From the NCBI GenBank assembly GCA_035325995.1, contig DAOKYU010000011.1, positions 20,633 to 84,632 on the forward strand: a stretch of DNA of 64,000 nucleotides. Direction: 5' to 3'. The notes beneath the pieces are model-generated. The model was not told where the DNA came from. It was given only the letters and a program-made list of their open reading frames with translations, and ran no database searches. The position numbers and the translations under genes were made by a program. Numbering within the stretch: the first letter of the stretch is position 1; every line of letters starts with the position of its first letter. Shown in pieces: positions 42,931-51,306 of the stretch. This DNA is from Thermodesulfobacteriota bacterium. Lineage in GTDB: Bacteria; Desulfobacterota_D; UBA1144; Nemesobacterales; UBA2774.

Positions 42931-43416
42931 ATGCCGCTTTTTGAATACGAATGCATCCCGTGCAGAAAGAACGTCGAAGATTCTCTTAAAGCGCTCGGGC
43001 AGAAGGTCACGAAGAAGCTCGTGGCCGACCTCGTTAAAAAATACGACAACATCAATCACATCGGCGTGCTCGATCTCGATAACGAAAAGGTGCTGGCCGA
43101 GGCCGGAAAGCGCGACAAGAACGCCGTCGATCTGAACTTCTATCTGAACGAAGGGACGATCCTCGTTTTCGTAAACCTGCCGAAGAACTACCGTTTCTCG
43201 GAGCTCATATACGTGGACGAAGACGAGAAGAAAGTCGCCTGCCCGCTCTGCGGGACGAAGAAGGTGGAGAAGGTGGTTTCGAGCTTCGCCTTTACGAGCG
43301 ACCTCTCGACGAACATGCCGAAGCCCGATCTCGGGAACCTGCCGCCGTCTGTCAGGAACAGGACCTTTCTCAGTGAGTACATAGAAGAGAAGGACAGGCC
43401 GAAGAAGAACCGCTGA
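42931..43416 (+). CDS. FmdB-like zinc-ribbon protein with central insert, copy 2
   Basis: A 161-residue paralogue of the preceding gene. It starts with the same MPLFEYEC-x2-C (C8, C11), has the second pair CPLC (C104, C107) with GTKKVEKVVSSF, and shares the YRFSELIY block before the second pair. Identity between the copies is otherwise modest, so the duplication is old. A ribosome site, AGGGGG, precedes the ATG. The two genes look like one transcript, convergent with hisIE. The function is unknown. Confidence 0.75.
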   Translation: MPLFEYECIPCRKNVEDSLKALGQKVTKKLVADLVKKYDNINHIGVLDLDNEKVLAEAGKRDKNAVDLNFYLNEGTILVFVNLPKNYRFSELIYVDEDEKKVACPLCGTKKVEKVVSSFAFTSDLSTNMPKPDLGNLPPSVRNRTFLSEYIEEKDRPKKNR

Positions 43417-43500
43417 TTGAATTGTGAACCCGCCGGTTGCTCCCGCATAGGTGCGGGGGCCGGTCGATCAAGCGCCGCCCGTTCCATTATTGCGGCGCAC

Positions 43501-44172
43501 TTACCCGTCGCTGTTCCTGTAGGCCTCGCTCGGCTTTCCGAACCGCCTTCCGAGCTCCTCGAATATATCCTCGGGCGTAATGTCGAAATACGAAAGCGCT
43601 ATCAGGGAATGGAACCAGAGGTCGGCCGTTTCGTATATGACCTCGTTCCGGCTCTCGTTCTTGGACGCGATTACCACCTCGCCCGCTTCCTCGGAGATTT
43701 TCTTCAGTATCTTGTCGAGCCCCTTCTCGAAGAGGCCGCTCACGTAAGAGCCCTCGCGCGGGTTACGCTTTCTGTCGTCGACAACGTTCCATACGTCCCG
43801 GAGTGTTTTGTCGTCCGTTCCCGCTCCGCCGAAGGCCGGGGATGTGCGTTCCGCGCCGTCGAGGGGCGTGAAGAAGCACGTCCTCTGCCCCGTGTGGCAG
43901 GCGACCCCTTTCTGGTCGACGAGAACGAGGACGGCGTCTCTGTCGCAGTCGAAGTATATCTCCTTCACCTCCTGGACGTTCCCCGATTCCTCGCCCTTCA
44001 TCCAGAGCCGTCCGCGCGACCTGCTCCAGAAGTGGGTCTTCCCGGTTTCGAGGGTCTTTTCGAGCGCCTCCCTGTCGGCGAAGGCGAGCATGAGCACCTG
44101 CCCGTTCTGGAAGTCCTGAACTATGACTGAAACCAGTCCTTTGTCGTCGTACTTAACCTGATCGAGATCCAT
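43501..44172 (-). CDS. hisI: Bifunctional HisIE (phosphoribosyl-AMP cyclohydrolase / phosphoribosyl-ATP pyrophosphatase)
   Basis: Fusion enzyme of about 223 residues for steps two and three of histidine synthesis. The N-terminal HisI part has FWSRSRGRLWMKGEESGN, the metal-binding FDCDRDA and CHTGQRTCFF. The C-terminal HisE part has EEAGEVVIASK and the ETADLWFHSL helix. The start at 44172 follows GGAGG; the frame extends eleven codons upstream without support. No other his gene is nearby, so the pathway is scattered. Confidence 0.92.
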   Translation of the reverse strand: MDLDQVKYDDKGLVSVIVQDFQNGQVLMLAFADREALEKTLETGKTHFWSRSRGRLWMKGEESGNVQEVKEIYFDCDRDAVLVLVDQKGVACHTGQRTCFFTPLDGAERTSPAFGGAGTDDKTLRDVWNVVDDRKRNPREGSYVSGLFEKGLDKILKKISEEAGEVVIASKNESRNEVIYETADLWFHSLIALSYFDITPEDIFEELGRRFGKPSEAYRNSDG

Positions 44173-44310
44173 GTCGTTTCCTCCGGAAATAATAATATTA
44201 ACCAAACGGGAGCCGCTTGCCGAGTCCCGGGCCGGGACGCTTTACATAACCCTCTTCATCCCTTATATTTATAGTCCTGAACCGGTTTTCATAACAAGGG
44301 GGGCGAATAT

Positions 44311-44520
44311 ATGGCAAGGGTAACTATCGAAGATTGCCTTGAAAAAGTAGTAAACAGGTTTGCACTTTCGGTCGCTGCGATGAAGAGGGCCAGGATGCTC
44401 GTCAAGGGAGCGCACCCTCTTTCGGAAGAGACCGACAACAAGGACGTCGTGACCGCTCTCAGGGAAATCGCGGAAGACAAGGTTAAGGTCGTTTATCCCG
44501 TAGGCCAGGACGAGTACTAG
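44311..44520 (+). CDS. rpoZ: RNA polymerase omega subunit
   Basis: A 69-residue protein matching omega: it opens [23 protein letters not shown] and contains KRARML and the conserved [13 protein letters not shown] helix. Omega helps fold and assemble the beta' subunit and contributes to a ppGpp site in some bacteria. The usual partners gmk and spoT are not adjacent. Hairpins without T runs follow in the 44521-44656 gap. Confidence 0.92.
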   Translation: MARVTIEDCLEKVVNRFALSVAAMKRARMLVKGAHPLSEETDNKDVVTALREIAEDKVKVVYPVGQDEY

Positions 44521-44656
44521 ACGATTCCCTCCTTTTAGATCCCGGTCCGCCGGACGGTGCCGGGAATTGCCGTTCGGAGCCCCTGAGCCCGCGGCACACC
44601 CCGGATAAGGTTTTAACCGGGCTTGCTATCATGCCGAATATATTCTCGGAAAGGAT

Positions 44657-46627
44657 ATGCGGGGAATGATTCGGGCCGGTATAGACACCGGGGGCACCTT
44701 CACCGACTTCGTCTTTTTCGACGGCGAGACCATTCATTCCTATAAAACTCCTTCGACCCCGGACGATCCTTCGCGGTCGATAATAGCGGGACTGGAGCAC
44801 GTCCTCGGGAAGAGGTTCCGCAGCGTCGAAATCGTTCACGGAACGACAGTCGCCACGAACGCCCTCCTCGAAAGGAAGGGGGCCAGGGTCGCGCTCGTCA
44901 CGACCGCGGGCTTCGAGGACGTGATAGAGATAGGGAGGCAGAACAGGGGGAGCCTCTACGACATCTTCTGGGAAGCGCCGCGTCCGCTCGTCGGAAGGGA
45001 TATGCGGCTCGGAGTCCAGGAAAGGGTGTCTTTCGAAGGGAAGGTGCTGAAGAGGATAGACGCCGCCGATCTGAAAAAGCTCCTCGCGCGTTTGAAGAGG
45101 TTAAAGCCCGAGGGCGTCGCGATTTCATTTTTACATTCCTATAAAAATTCTGTCAACGAAGAAAAGGCCGCCGTCTTTTTGGAGCCGCTCGGCGTGCCCG
45201 TTTCGGTTTCGTCGAGGATACTCCCCGAGTTCAGGGAATACGAGAGGACCTCGACGGTCGTCGCCAATGCGTACCTCGTCCCGAAGGTGCGCTCGTACAT
45301 GAGATCCCTATCGGAGAATATCTCCTCCCGGAACGGTGGGGGCGACGGGATTTCGATAATGCAGTCGAGCGGGGGCGTCATATCTCCCGATGAAGCCGGA
45401 AGCGAGCCCGTGCGTATCGTCCTCTCGGGGCCGGCCGGAGGCGTGGTCGGGGCGTACGGCGCCTCAAGCGCGGCGGGGTACGAGAAGGTGCTCACGTATG
45501 ACATGGGAGGCACATCGACGGACGTAGCCCTCTGCGACGGGGGACCGAAGTTCACGACGGAGACGAGCATAGACGGAGTGCCGCTCAAGGTGCCGATGAT
45601 AGACGTGACGACCATCGGCGCGGGCGGGGGGTCCATAGCTTACGTGGACACGGGCGGCGCGCTTAAAGTCGGCCCTGAAAGTGCGGGGGCAGACCCCGGC
45701 CCTGCGTGCTACGGGAAGGGGGCGTTGCCGACGGTGACGGACGCGAACGTCGCCCTTCGGCGCATCGACCCTGGAAGGTTCCTCGGGGGGCGGATGATGA
45801 TATACCCGGAGAAGTCGCTTTCAGCCCTGGGGAAGCTCTCGCGAAAGCTCGGCGTTACGGTCGAGGAGCTTTCAGAGGGGATAATAAGGGTTGCCAACTC
45901 AAACATGGAAAGGGCGCTCAGGGTGATATCGATAGGAAAGGGGTACGATCCCCGGGAGTTCGCTCTACTTTCTTTCGGCGGGGCGGGGGGGCTCCACGCC
46001 TGCGAGCTCGCGCGGGGGATGGAGATAAAAACGGTGATATTCCCGAGGGAGCCCGGGGTGCTGTCGGCATTGGGGATGCTCATGGCCGACACGTTCAAAG
46101 ACTATAGCGCGACCGTATTCGTCGCGGCAGGCGGCGCTGCAGCGGACGAGATAGAGCGGGGATTCGAGGCGCTCGTAAAAAAATCGAGAGCGGATTTCGG
46201 TGAAAGCGGGGTAAGGTATGAAAGATACGTGGACGCGCGCTACAAGAGGCAGGCTCACGAGATCACTATCCCTTACGGTAAAAATTTTGTGAAGGTCTTC
46301 AACGAGACGCACAGGAAGCTCTACGGCTATTCGATGCCGAAGGACGAAGTCGAAGTCGTCACGCTAAGGCTGAGGGCCGTACGAAGGAAGAAAAAACTCG
46401 TGCTGCCCGAGCTCGGAAGCGGAAAGAAGACGGTAAGGGATTCGAGAGAAAGCGTGATAATCGACGGGCGCGAGACGAAGGCGCGCTCTTACATGAGGGA
46501 GGATTTCCACCCCGGATTCAGGTTCCCCGGCCCGGCGATTATCTTCGAGGAGACGTCCACGCTTTACATCGCACCGGGGTTTAAGTGTGAGGTGGATAAG
46601 TGGGGAAACATACTCGCGACCGTATGA
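44657..46627 (+). CDS. Hydantoinase/oxoprolinase subunit A (HyuA-like)
   Basis: ATP-dependent hydrolase of 656 residues in the HyuA/5-oxoprolinase/acetone carboxylase beta family. The N-terminal actin-like domain opens GIDTGGTFTDFV, and MGGTSTDVAL is the second phosphate-binding motif. The usual partner HyuB (about 550-600 residues) is absent on both sides, so it either works with a remote HyuB or has changed role. An in-frame ATG at 44666 is an alternative start. The substrate is unknown. Confidence 0.85.
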   Translation: MRGMIRAGIDTGGTFTDFVFFDGETIHSYKTPSTPDDPSRSIIAGLEHVLGKRFRSVEIVHGTTVATNALLERKGARVALVTTAGFEDVIEIGRQNRGSLYDIFWEAPRPLVGRDMRLGVQERVSFEGKVLKRIDAADLKKLLARLKRLKPEGVAISFLHSYKNSVNEEKAAVFLEPLGVPVSVSSRILPEFREYERTSTVVANAYLVPKVRSYMRSLSENISSRNGGGDGISIMQSSGGVISPDEAGSEPVRIVLSGPAGGVVGAYGASSAAGYEKVLTYDMGGTSTDVALCDGGPKFTTETSIDGVPLKVPMIDVTTIGAGGGSIAYVDTGGALKVGPESAGADPGPACYGKGALPTVTDANVALRRIDPGRFLGGRMMIYPEKSLSALGKLSRKLGVTVEELSEGIIRVANSNMERALRVISIGKGYDPREFALLSFGGAGGLHACELARGMEIKTVIFPREPGVLSALGMLMADTFKDYSATVFVAAGGAAADEIERGFEALVKKSRADFGESGVRYERYVDARYKRQAHEITIPYGKNFVKVFNETHRKLYGYSMPKDEVEVVTLRLRAVRRKKKLVLPELGSGKKTVRDSRESVIIDGRETKARSYMREDFHPGFRFPGPAIIFEETSTLYIAPGFKCEVDKWGNILATV

Positions 46628-46703
46628 TAGTACGAGACTTTATTGACTCGGCACTTCAAAGGAAGTAAACATAGGATATTATGTCCCTGGAGTGGCGCTG
46701 AGA

Positions 46704-48011
46704 ATGAGAAAACCCGGAAATATAGTCATAGGAGGCGGTGTTACGGGCCTCGCCGCGGGGATCACGTCGGGGCTTCCGGTGTACGAGGCCGAGAGCGTGC
46801 CGGGCGGTATATGCTCGTCGTATTATCTTCAGCCGGGAAGCGGCAGGCGTCTCTTTGAAGCGCCCGAGGATGGTGAGGCATACAGGTTCGAAATCGGAGG
46901 CGGGCACTGGATATTCGGCGGCGATCCGGTTGTTCTCAAATTCATCGAATCCCTCGGTCCCGTGAAATCCTACGAGAGAAAGTCGTCCGTCTTTTTCAGT
47001 AAGCTCGGTCTATATGTCCCGTACCCGATTCAGAATAACCTCGGCTATCTCGGGAAGGACATCGCCGCGAAGGCCGTAAGCGAGATAATAAACGCGCCCT
47101 CGGGGACGCCGCGTACGATGGCCGAATGGATAGAGATAAGCTTCGGGAGAACGCTGACAGAGATGTTCTTCGCCCCTTTCCACGACCTCTACACGGCAGG
47201 GCTCTGGACGAAGATAGCGCCCCAGGATTCGTATAAGTCCCCCGTGAACCTTTCCATCGCCGTGAAGGGGGCGATAGACAAGTCGCCGCCCGCAGTCGGG
47301 TACAACGTGACCTATATCTACCCAAAGAACGGGCTCAACTCGCTTTCGCGGAAGATGGCCGAAAGGTGCGGCGTGAATTACGGGAAGCGCGTCGCGAGGA
47401 TAAAGGCCGACAAGAAGGAAATCCAGTTCTCGGACGGCTCGGGGGCGAAATACGAGAACCTGGTTTCGACGCTTCCTTTGAATAAGGCGATTCAAATGGC
47501 GGGCATACGCATCGACGAAAAACCTGCGGACTATACGTCCGTCCTCGTGCTCAATATCGGGGCGACTCGCGGGAAGAAATGCCCGGACGACCACTGGCTC
47601 TACATCCCGGACAGCGAGTCGCGCTTTCACAGGGTCGGGTTCTACAGCAACGTAGACGCCTCGTTCATGCCCAAATCTTCCCGGAAGGAAAGGGAGCGCG
47701 TCAGCATATACGTCGAGAAGGCGTACGCCAACGGGAAAAAGCCGGGGGACAAGGAGATAGCCGCATATTCGGATTCGGTCGTGAAGGAGCTCAGGTCGTG
47801 GGGATTCATAGGCAAGGCCGAGACGGTGGACCCGACGTGGATAGACGTCGCGTATACGTGGTCGTCGCCGGGCTCGAAGTGGAAGGAGACGGCGATGAAG
47901 GAGCTCGAAAAGCGGGGCATCTACCAGATAGGCCGCTACGGCAGGTGGACGTTCCAGGGGATAGCGGAGTCTATAAAGGACGGCTTCTTTGCCGGCGGGG
48001 CGTTTGGGTGA
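46704..48011 (+). CDS. FAD-dependent oxidoreductase, UDP-galactopyranose mutase/amine oxidase-like
   Basis: A roughly 435-residue flavoprotein. The N-terminal dinucleotide motif IGGGVTGLAAG and the PGGICSSY loop bind FAD; GGHWIFGG and VPYPIQNNL resemble glycan-linked members of the NAD(P)-binding Rossmann/UGM-like group. The C-terminal FAD motif is GRYGRWTFQGIAESIKDG. The location next to polysaccharide genes favours a sugar-nucleotide role, but protoporphyrinogen oxidase-like function cannot be excluded. The ATG at 46704 is used; a GTG at 46692 is possible. Confidence 0.72.
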   Translation: MRKPGNIVIGGGVTGLAAGITSGLPVYEAESVPGGICSSYYLQPGSGRRLFEAPEDGEAYRFEIGGGHWIFGGDPVVLKFIESLGPVKSYERKSSVFFSKLGLYVPYPIQNNLGYLGKDIAAKAVSEIINAPSGTPRTMAEWIEISFGRTLTEMFFAPFHDLYTAGLWTKIAPQDSYKSPVNLSIAVKGAIDKSPPAVGYNVTYIYPKNGLNSLSRKMAERCGVNYGKRVARIKADKKEIQFSDGSGAKYENLVSTLPLNKAIQMAGIRIDEKPADYTSVLVLNIGATRGKKCPDDHWLYIPDSESRFHRVGFYSNVDASFMPKSSRKERERVSIYVEKAYANGKKPGDKEIAAYSDSVVKELRSWGFIGKAETVDPTWIDVAYTWSSPGSKWKETAMKELEKRGIYQIGRYGRWTFQGIAESIKDGFFAGGAFG

Positions 48012-48059
48012 TTATTAGTTTCTCCGGTTCTATAACGTGCTTTCCTGAACAGGTTTGGC

Positions 48060-48995
48060 TTAACGCAACCATGCAGAGAGGTCACGCTCTATCAAATTTT
48101 CTAGTCTTAATATGTCGTCTTTATAGAGTCTGATTAGGCGTTTTCTTGTTCGAGGATTTATTCGAAGTAAATTTTTATTCTTGAGGTAATTCACAAGATT
48201 TTCGGTATTCTCTCTTCCTACAATATTGAGTACGACTGGTCTAAGAGCTTTCTTGAGTTTATTTTCTTCGTTGTAAAGAAAACTTTGCAAATTATTACTC
48301 CTGGGAATTTCAGATACGTTGTATCTGGTTGTTATATCCAGCTTTGGATTATTCATCAATCCCAGAAAACCAAATAAATCATTTATGACTTCATGTGTGC
48401 TTTCCTCTAAATCTTCATACAAATATATTCTTACATTTTCGTTGCCAAAAGCCTTTATATACGCATTGACCTGATTGTAATAATAACCGACATCAATATA
48501 CTGAAATCCCCACCACCATTTTTCATTTTTTCTTTTTTCAAGAATACTGTGGTCAATTGCTTGTTCGAAGCTCAAGCTCTCAATTCTATCTCTTACATGA
48601 TGCCTGTAGTTTGAGAAAGCTCTTTCCGCCGGATCTCTTAAGACTATAATGATTCTAGTAGTTTCTTTCAGATAAGTCTTTAAGTTGTTTATAGTTCTTT
48701 CGTGAAAGTAGAGATAAGCAACGCATGCCTCTCCGATTGCTTTTTCATTCTTTACATCTTGAAACAGCTTTTTGTAATCGTCTAATTCCTCAACGATGTC
48801 TTGCCCATATTCAGAGCCAATTCCACTAAAGCTACTTTTACCAAATCCCGAAAAAAAGAAGCTCTCCTTCATGGAAGGAAGAAAGATATATGGATGTTGT
48901 TTAAGATAGTAATGGAGTTATGTCGTCCCTGCTTTAGCAGCTCCAACTATGAAGAAATTAGGCAACTTAGCATTCATAGCTTCCGCATTAATCAT
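48060..48995 (-). pseudogene. Sulfotransferase, broken by in-frame TAA in the PAPS loop
   Basis: Reading the minus strand from ATG 48995 gives 311 codons that match PAPS-dependent sulfotransferases acting on glycans. It opens NAKLPNFFIVGAAKAGTT and then hits TAA (48918-48920) where the family has Ser; a C-to-A change in TCA explains it. The frame stays open afterwards, with LHYYLKQHP, KESFFF and the 3'-phosphate motif RDPAERAFSNY intact. A restart at ATG 48872 would lack the PAPS-binding loop and be inactive. It is last in the minus-strand glycan gene run and is AT-rich like its two upstream neighbours. A sequencing error is possible. Confidence 0.8.
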
Positions 48996-49001
48996 TATGT
49001 G

Positions 49002-50123
49002 TTAATTAGTTACTGGGATTATAACCTTGAATTCATAATCATATCTATCAACTGTTTGTTTTATATCAAAATTATTTCTTACGTAGTCTATCGTTTGAGA
49101 TTGATCGGTGTCCCGGTTGGCTATTTCAATTGAACTCTTGACGAAATTATCTATTTCTTTGTCTTGAGATGTATGTGGTATCAATACGCAGTGTCCTTGA
49201 ACATATTCTTTTATTGCTCCGACGTCTGAGGCAATTACGCGAGCTCCTGCTGATAGTGCCTCCAAGATCGTCAAGGGAGCACCTTCATAAAGGGATGGAG
49301 CAAGGAGCAAGTCGGTTGAGGCAAGAATATTATTTATGTCGTGTCTATAATCGAATAAGACTATGCGATTCGCGAGTCCGTTGCGGCTAATAAATTTTTT
49401 TACTGATTTTTTAAGATGTCCTGTCCCAATTATATAGAAAACACAATCATCCAGTAAAGTGATCCTCTTGGCGATTTCCAAGAACATCATAGGTCTTTTT
49501 TGCTCCGAGAGTCTGCCGATGAATCCTATTATTTTATGATCTTTGGACCATCCGATCTCAGCTTTAAATCTGTTATCATTTCTTTCGTGGAAAGAAAATT
49601 GATCAGTATGTATGCCGTTCCTTATTACTTTCAGCTTATTTCTATCTACTGCGTAATTGGTTTGTAAATAGCTTCTTAGGTTCTCCGATATCAGAATGCT
49701 TTTATCTATGTATGGATGCACATACTTGTTTGCGCTTATGTCTGGGTAACCTCCTCTCAGACAATATGGTTCTAGTACGTGAAGCGAATCCACGATTTTA
49801 AGACTCGGCATATTTTTTTTGATGTAGGAGAGATGTTCGTAGGCCCATAGTGAGTGCGTTATGAATAGGATTTTAACTTCATTTCCCTTCAGGTAATGGA
49901 TAAAGTGGTTTAGACGATCTTTTATAGATATTTTGTGCAGATGGTAGGGTTTATTGATATGTATTTCAAATAAATAGTCCCAGTCCCCTATATCATCGGT
50001 GGTGATTACGTGAACCTTGTGCCCTTTTCTCTTTAGCGCATGTAGAATATCGAAGTTTAATTTCGTTACACCGCTGACATCCAGAAAACATGTGGTATAA
50101 GCTATGTTTATTGATTCTGACAT
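49002..50123 (-). CDS. Glycosyltransferase family 4
   Basis: GT-B fold glycosyltransferase of 373 residues. The N-terminal half has DVSGVTKLNFDILHALKRKGHKV-type opening features, and the C-terminal half carries the sugar-nucleotide motif: GFIGRLSEQKRP, then EGAPLTILEALSAGARVIASDVGA with the E-x7-E pattern. It is cytoplasmic or membrane-peripheral and probably adds a hexose to a surface glycan. It overlaps the upstream GT2 gene by 16 bases. Base composition is markedly AT-rich compared with flanking genes. Confidence 0.9.
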   Translation of the reverse strand: MSESINIAYTTCFLDVSGVTKLNFDILHALKRKGHKVHVITTDDIGDWDYLFEIHINKPYHLHKISIKDRLNHFIHYLKGNEVKILFITHSLWAYEHLSYIKKNMPSLKIVDSLHVLEPYCLRGGYPDISANKYVHPYIDKSILISENLRSYLQTNYAVDRNKLKVIRNGIHTDQFSFHERNDNRFKAEIGWSKDHKIIGFIGRLSEQKRPMMFLEIAKRITLLDDCVFYIIGTGHLKKSVKKFISRNGLANRIVLFDYRHDINNILASTDLLLAPSLYEGAPLTILEALSAGARVIASDVGAIKEYVQGHCVLIPHTSQDKEIDNFVKSSIEIANRDTDQSQTIDYVRNNFDIKQTVDRYDYEFKVIIPVTN

Positions 50124-51262
50124 TTAGCTCTTTTTGATAGAGAGTAATCGTTAATTTTGTTCATCAGGCTCAATCGAACACCCGGTGATAGTTTTGAAAA
50201 TATACTTCTAACGAACTCCAACAATTTGTTTCTACTTGCCGATAACATTACATTGAGTGTGTACGTAAAATTCTTAAATGCCAGAAGCGATGCAAAGCGA
50301 AACCATTGCCAATAGGGATTCTTAGTTGCGTGTAATTCTAGACCTTTGAGGAATTCGTCATCATCAAATTGGCCGAATCTTTTGTCGAAGAAATCGATTA
50401 AAGATTTCAGCGTCAGGATCGAGTAATAATACTCTTTCGCTTGAAAAAGGTGATATGACGATCTTAAAATCGCCAGTTCTTTATATAACAGACTGAATAT
50501 GCTCTCTGGTACGGAGAGATGCTTGCTTATTAGATACATCATGTTCCTGTTGGCATAATAAACTGTGTTAAAGCCCAGTTTATATAACCATGGAACATGC
50601 CAAATTATCGAGCTTGGAACAGAAATTATTTTATATCCTTTCTTTCCGAATCTAATATTCCAATCGACATCATCACAATAAATAAAGAAATTATCGTCCC
50701 ATATGCCAACATCGTTAATAGCTTTTACTGATACGCAAAGAGAACAGCTAGACACAGAGTCAACTATAAAAAATTCTTTTTCCACAGAGTCATCGACGAC
50801 TAAGCTTTTATTGTCGTGAAATCTTCCTTTTCTCAATTCTATGAAATACCCCAATTCAAGCAGGCGCTCCTTATTTGTCAGGTCATACATGGCAGACCCC
50901 GCGACTGCTATTCTTTTTGAGGATTCTAATATTCTTATTAGTTCACTGAGAGCCGATTTCTCGACTTCGACATCATTATCCAGGAGCCATAAATAATCAT
51001 ATCCTCCTTTGGCGAGAGCATGTTTTATGCCTGTATTAAAGCCCCCTGTGCCACCTAAATTCTGAGAATTTACTATGAGCTGAACGTTAGGAAACTCTTT
51101 TCTAATAGCTTCGCATGTGCCATCGGTTGATGCGTTATCCACTACGATAATTTCATGGTTTTGATAAATGATCTTATCAATGGTTGTAAGCAGATTGATG
51201 ACGTAACTTTTCTTGTTCCAGGTAAGTATGATTATCGCGATTTTTGGGCTATTCTCATTCAT
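50108..51262 (-). CDS. Glycosyltransferase family 2 (rhamnosyltransferase-like)
   Basis: GT-A fold enzyme of about 384 residues. It shows IAIIILTWNKKS at the start, VVDNASTDGT, the nucleotide-sugar/metal DxD region in WLLDNDVEVEK, and a C-terminal WH(V/I)PW-like segment as in WbbL-type transferases. The ATG at 51262, behind AAGGACAG, is chosen; the frame extends 59 codons upstream into the ABC ATPase gene without family similarity. It is AT-rich. Its start lies 44 bases behind the ABC ATPase stop, at the point where base composition changes. Confidence 0.88.
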   Translation of the reverse strand: MNENSPKIAIIILTWNKKSYVINLLTTIDKIIYQNHEIIVVDNASTDGTCEAIRKEFPNVQLIVNSQNLGGTGGFNTGIKHALAKGGYDYLWLLDNDVEVEKSALSELIRILESSKRIAVAGSAMYDLTNKERLLELGYFIELRKGRFHDNKSLVVDDSVEKEFFIVDSVSSCSLCVSVKAINDVGIWDDNFFIYCDDVDWNIRFGKKGYKIISVPSSIIWHVPWLYKLGFNTVYYANRNMMYLISKHLSVPESIFSLLYKELAILRSSYHLFQAKEYYYSILTLKSLIDFFDKRFGQFDDDEFLKGLELHATKNPYWQWFRFASLLAFKNFTYTLNVMLSASRNKLLEFVRSIFSKLSPGVRLSLMNKINDYSLSKRAKCQNQ

Positions 51263-51306
51263 ATTTTCTGTCCTTAACTGATAATTAATACGTTTGCCGA
51301 TCCAGT

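Noticed and set aside
43442..43457. Terminator between the zinc-ribbon pair and hisIE
   Set aside because: CCCGCA/TGCGGG forms a good small hairpin, but no T run follows on either strand.
39960..48995. Genome-wide reassignment of TAG or TAA to an amino acid
   Set aside because: Many intact genes here end normally in TAG (rodA 11272-11274, coxC 16565-16567, rpoZ 44518-44520, purD 60512-60514) or TAA, at family-typical lengths.
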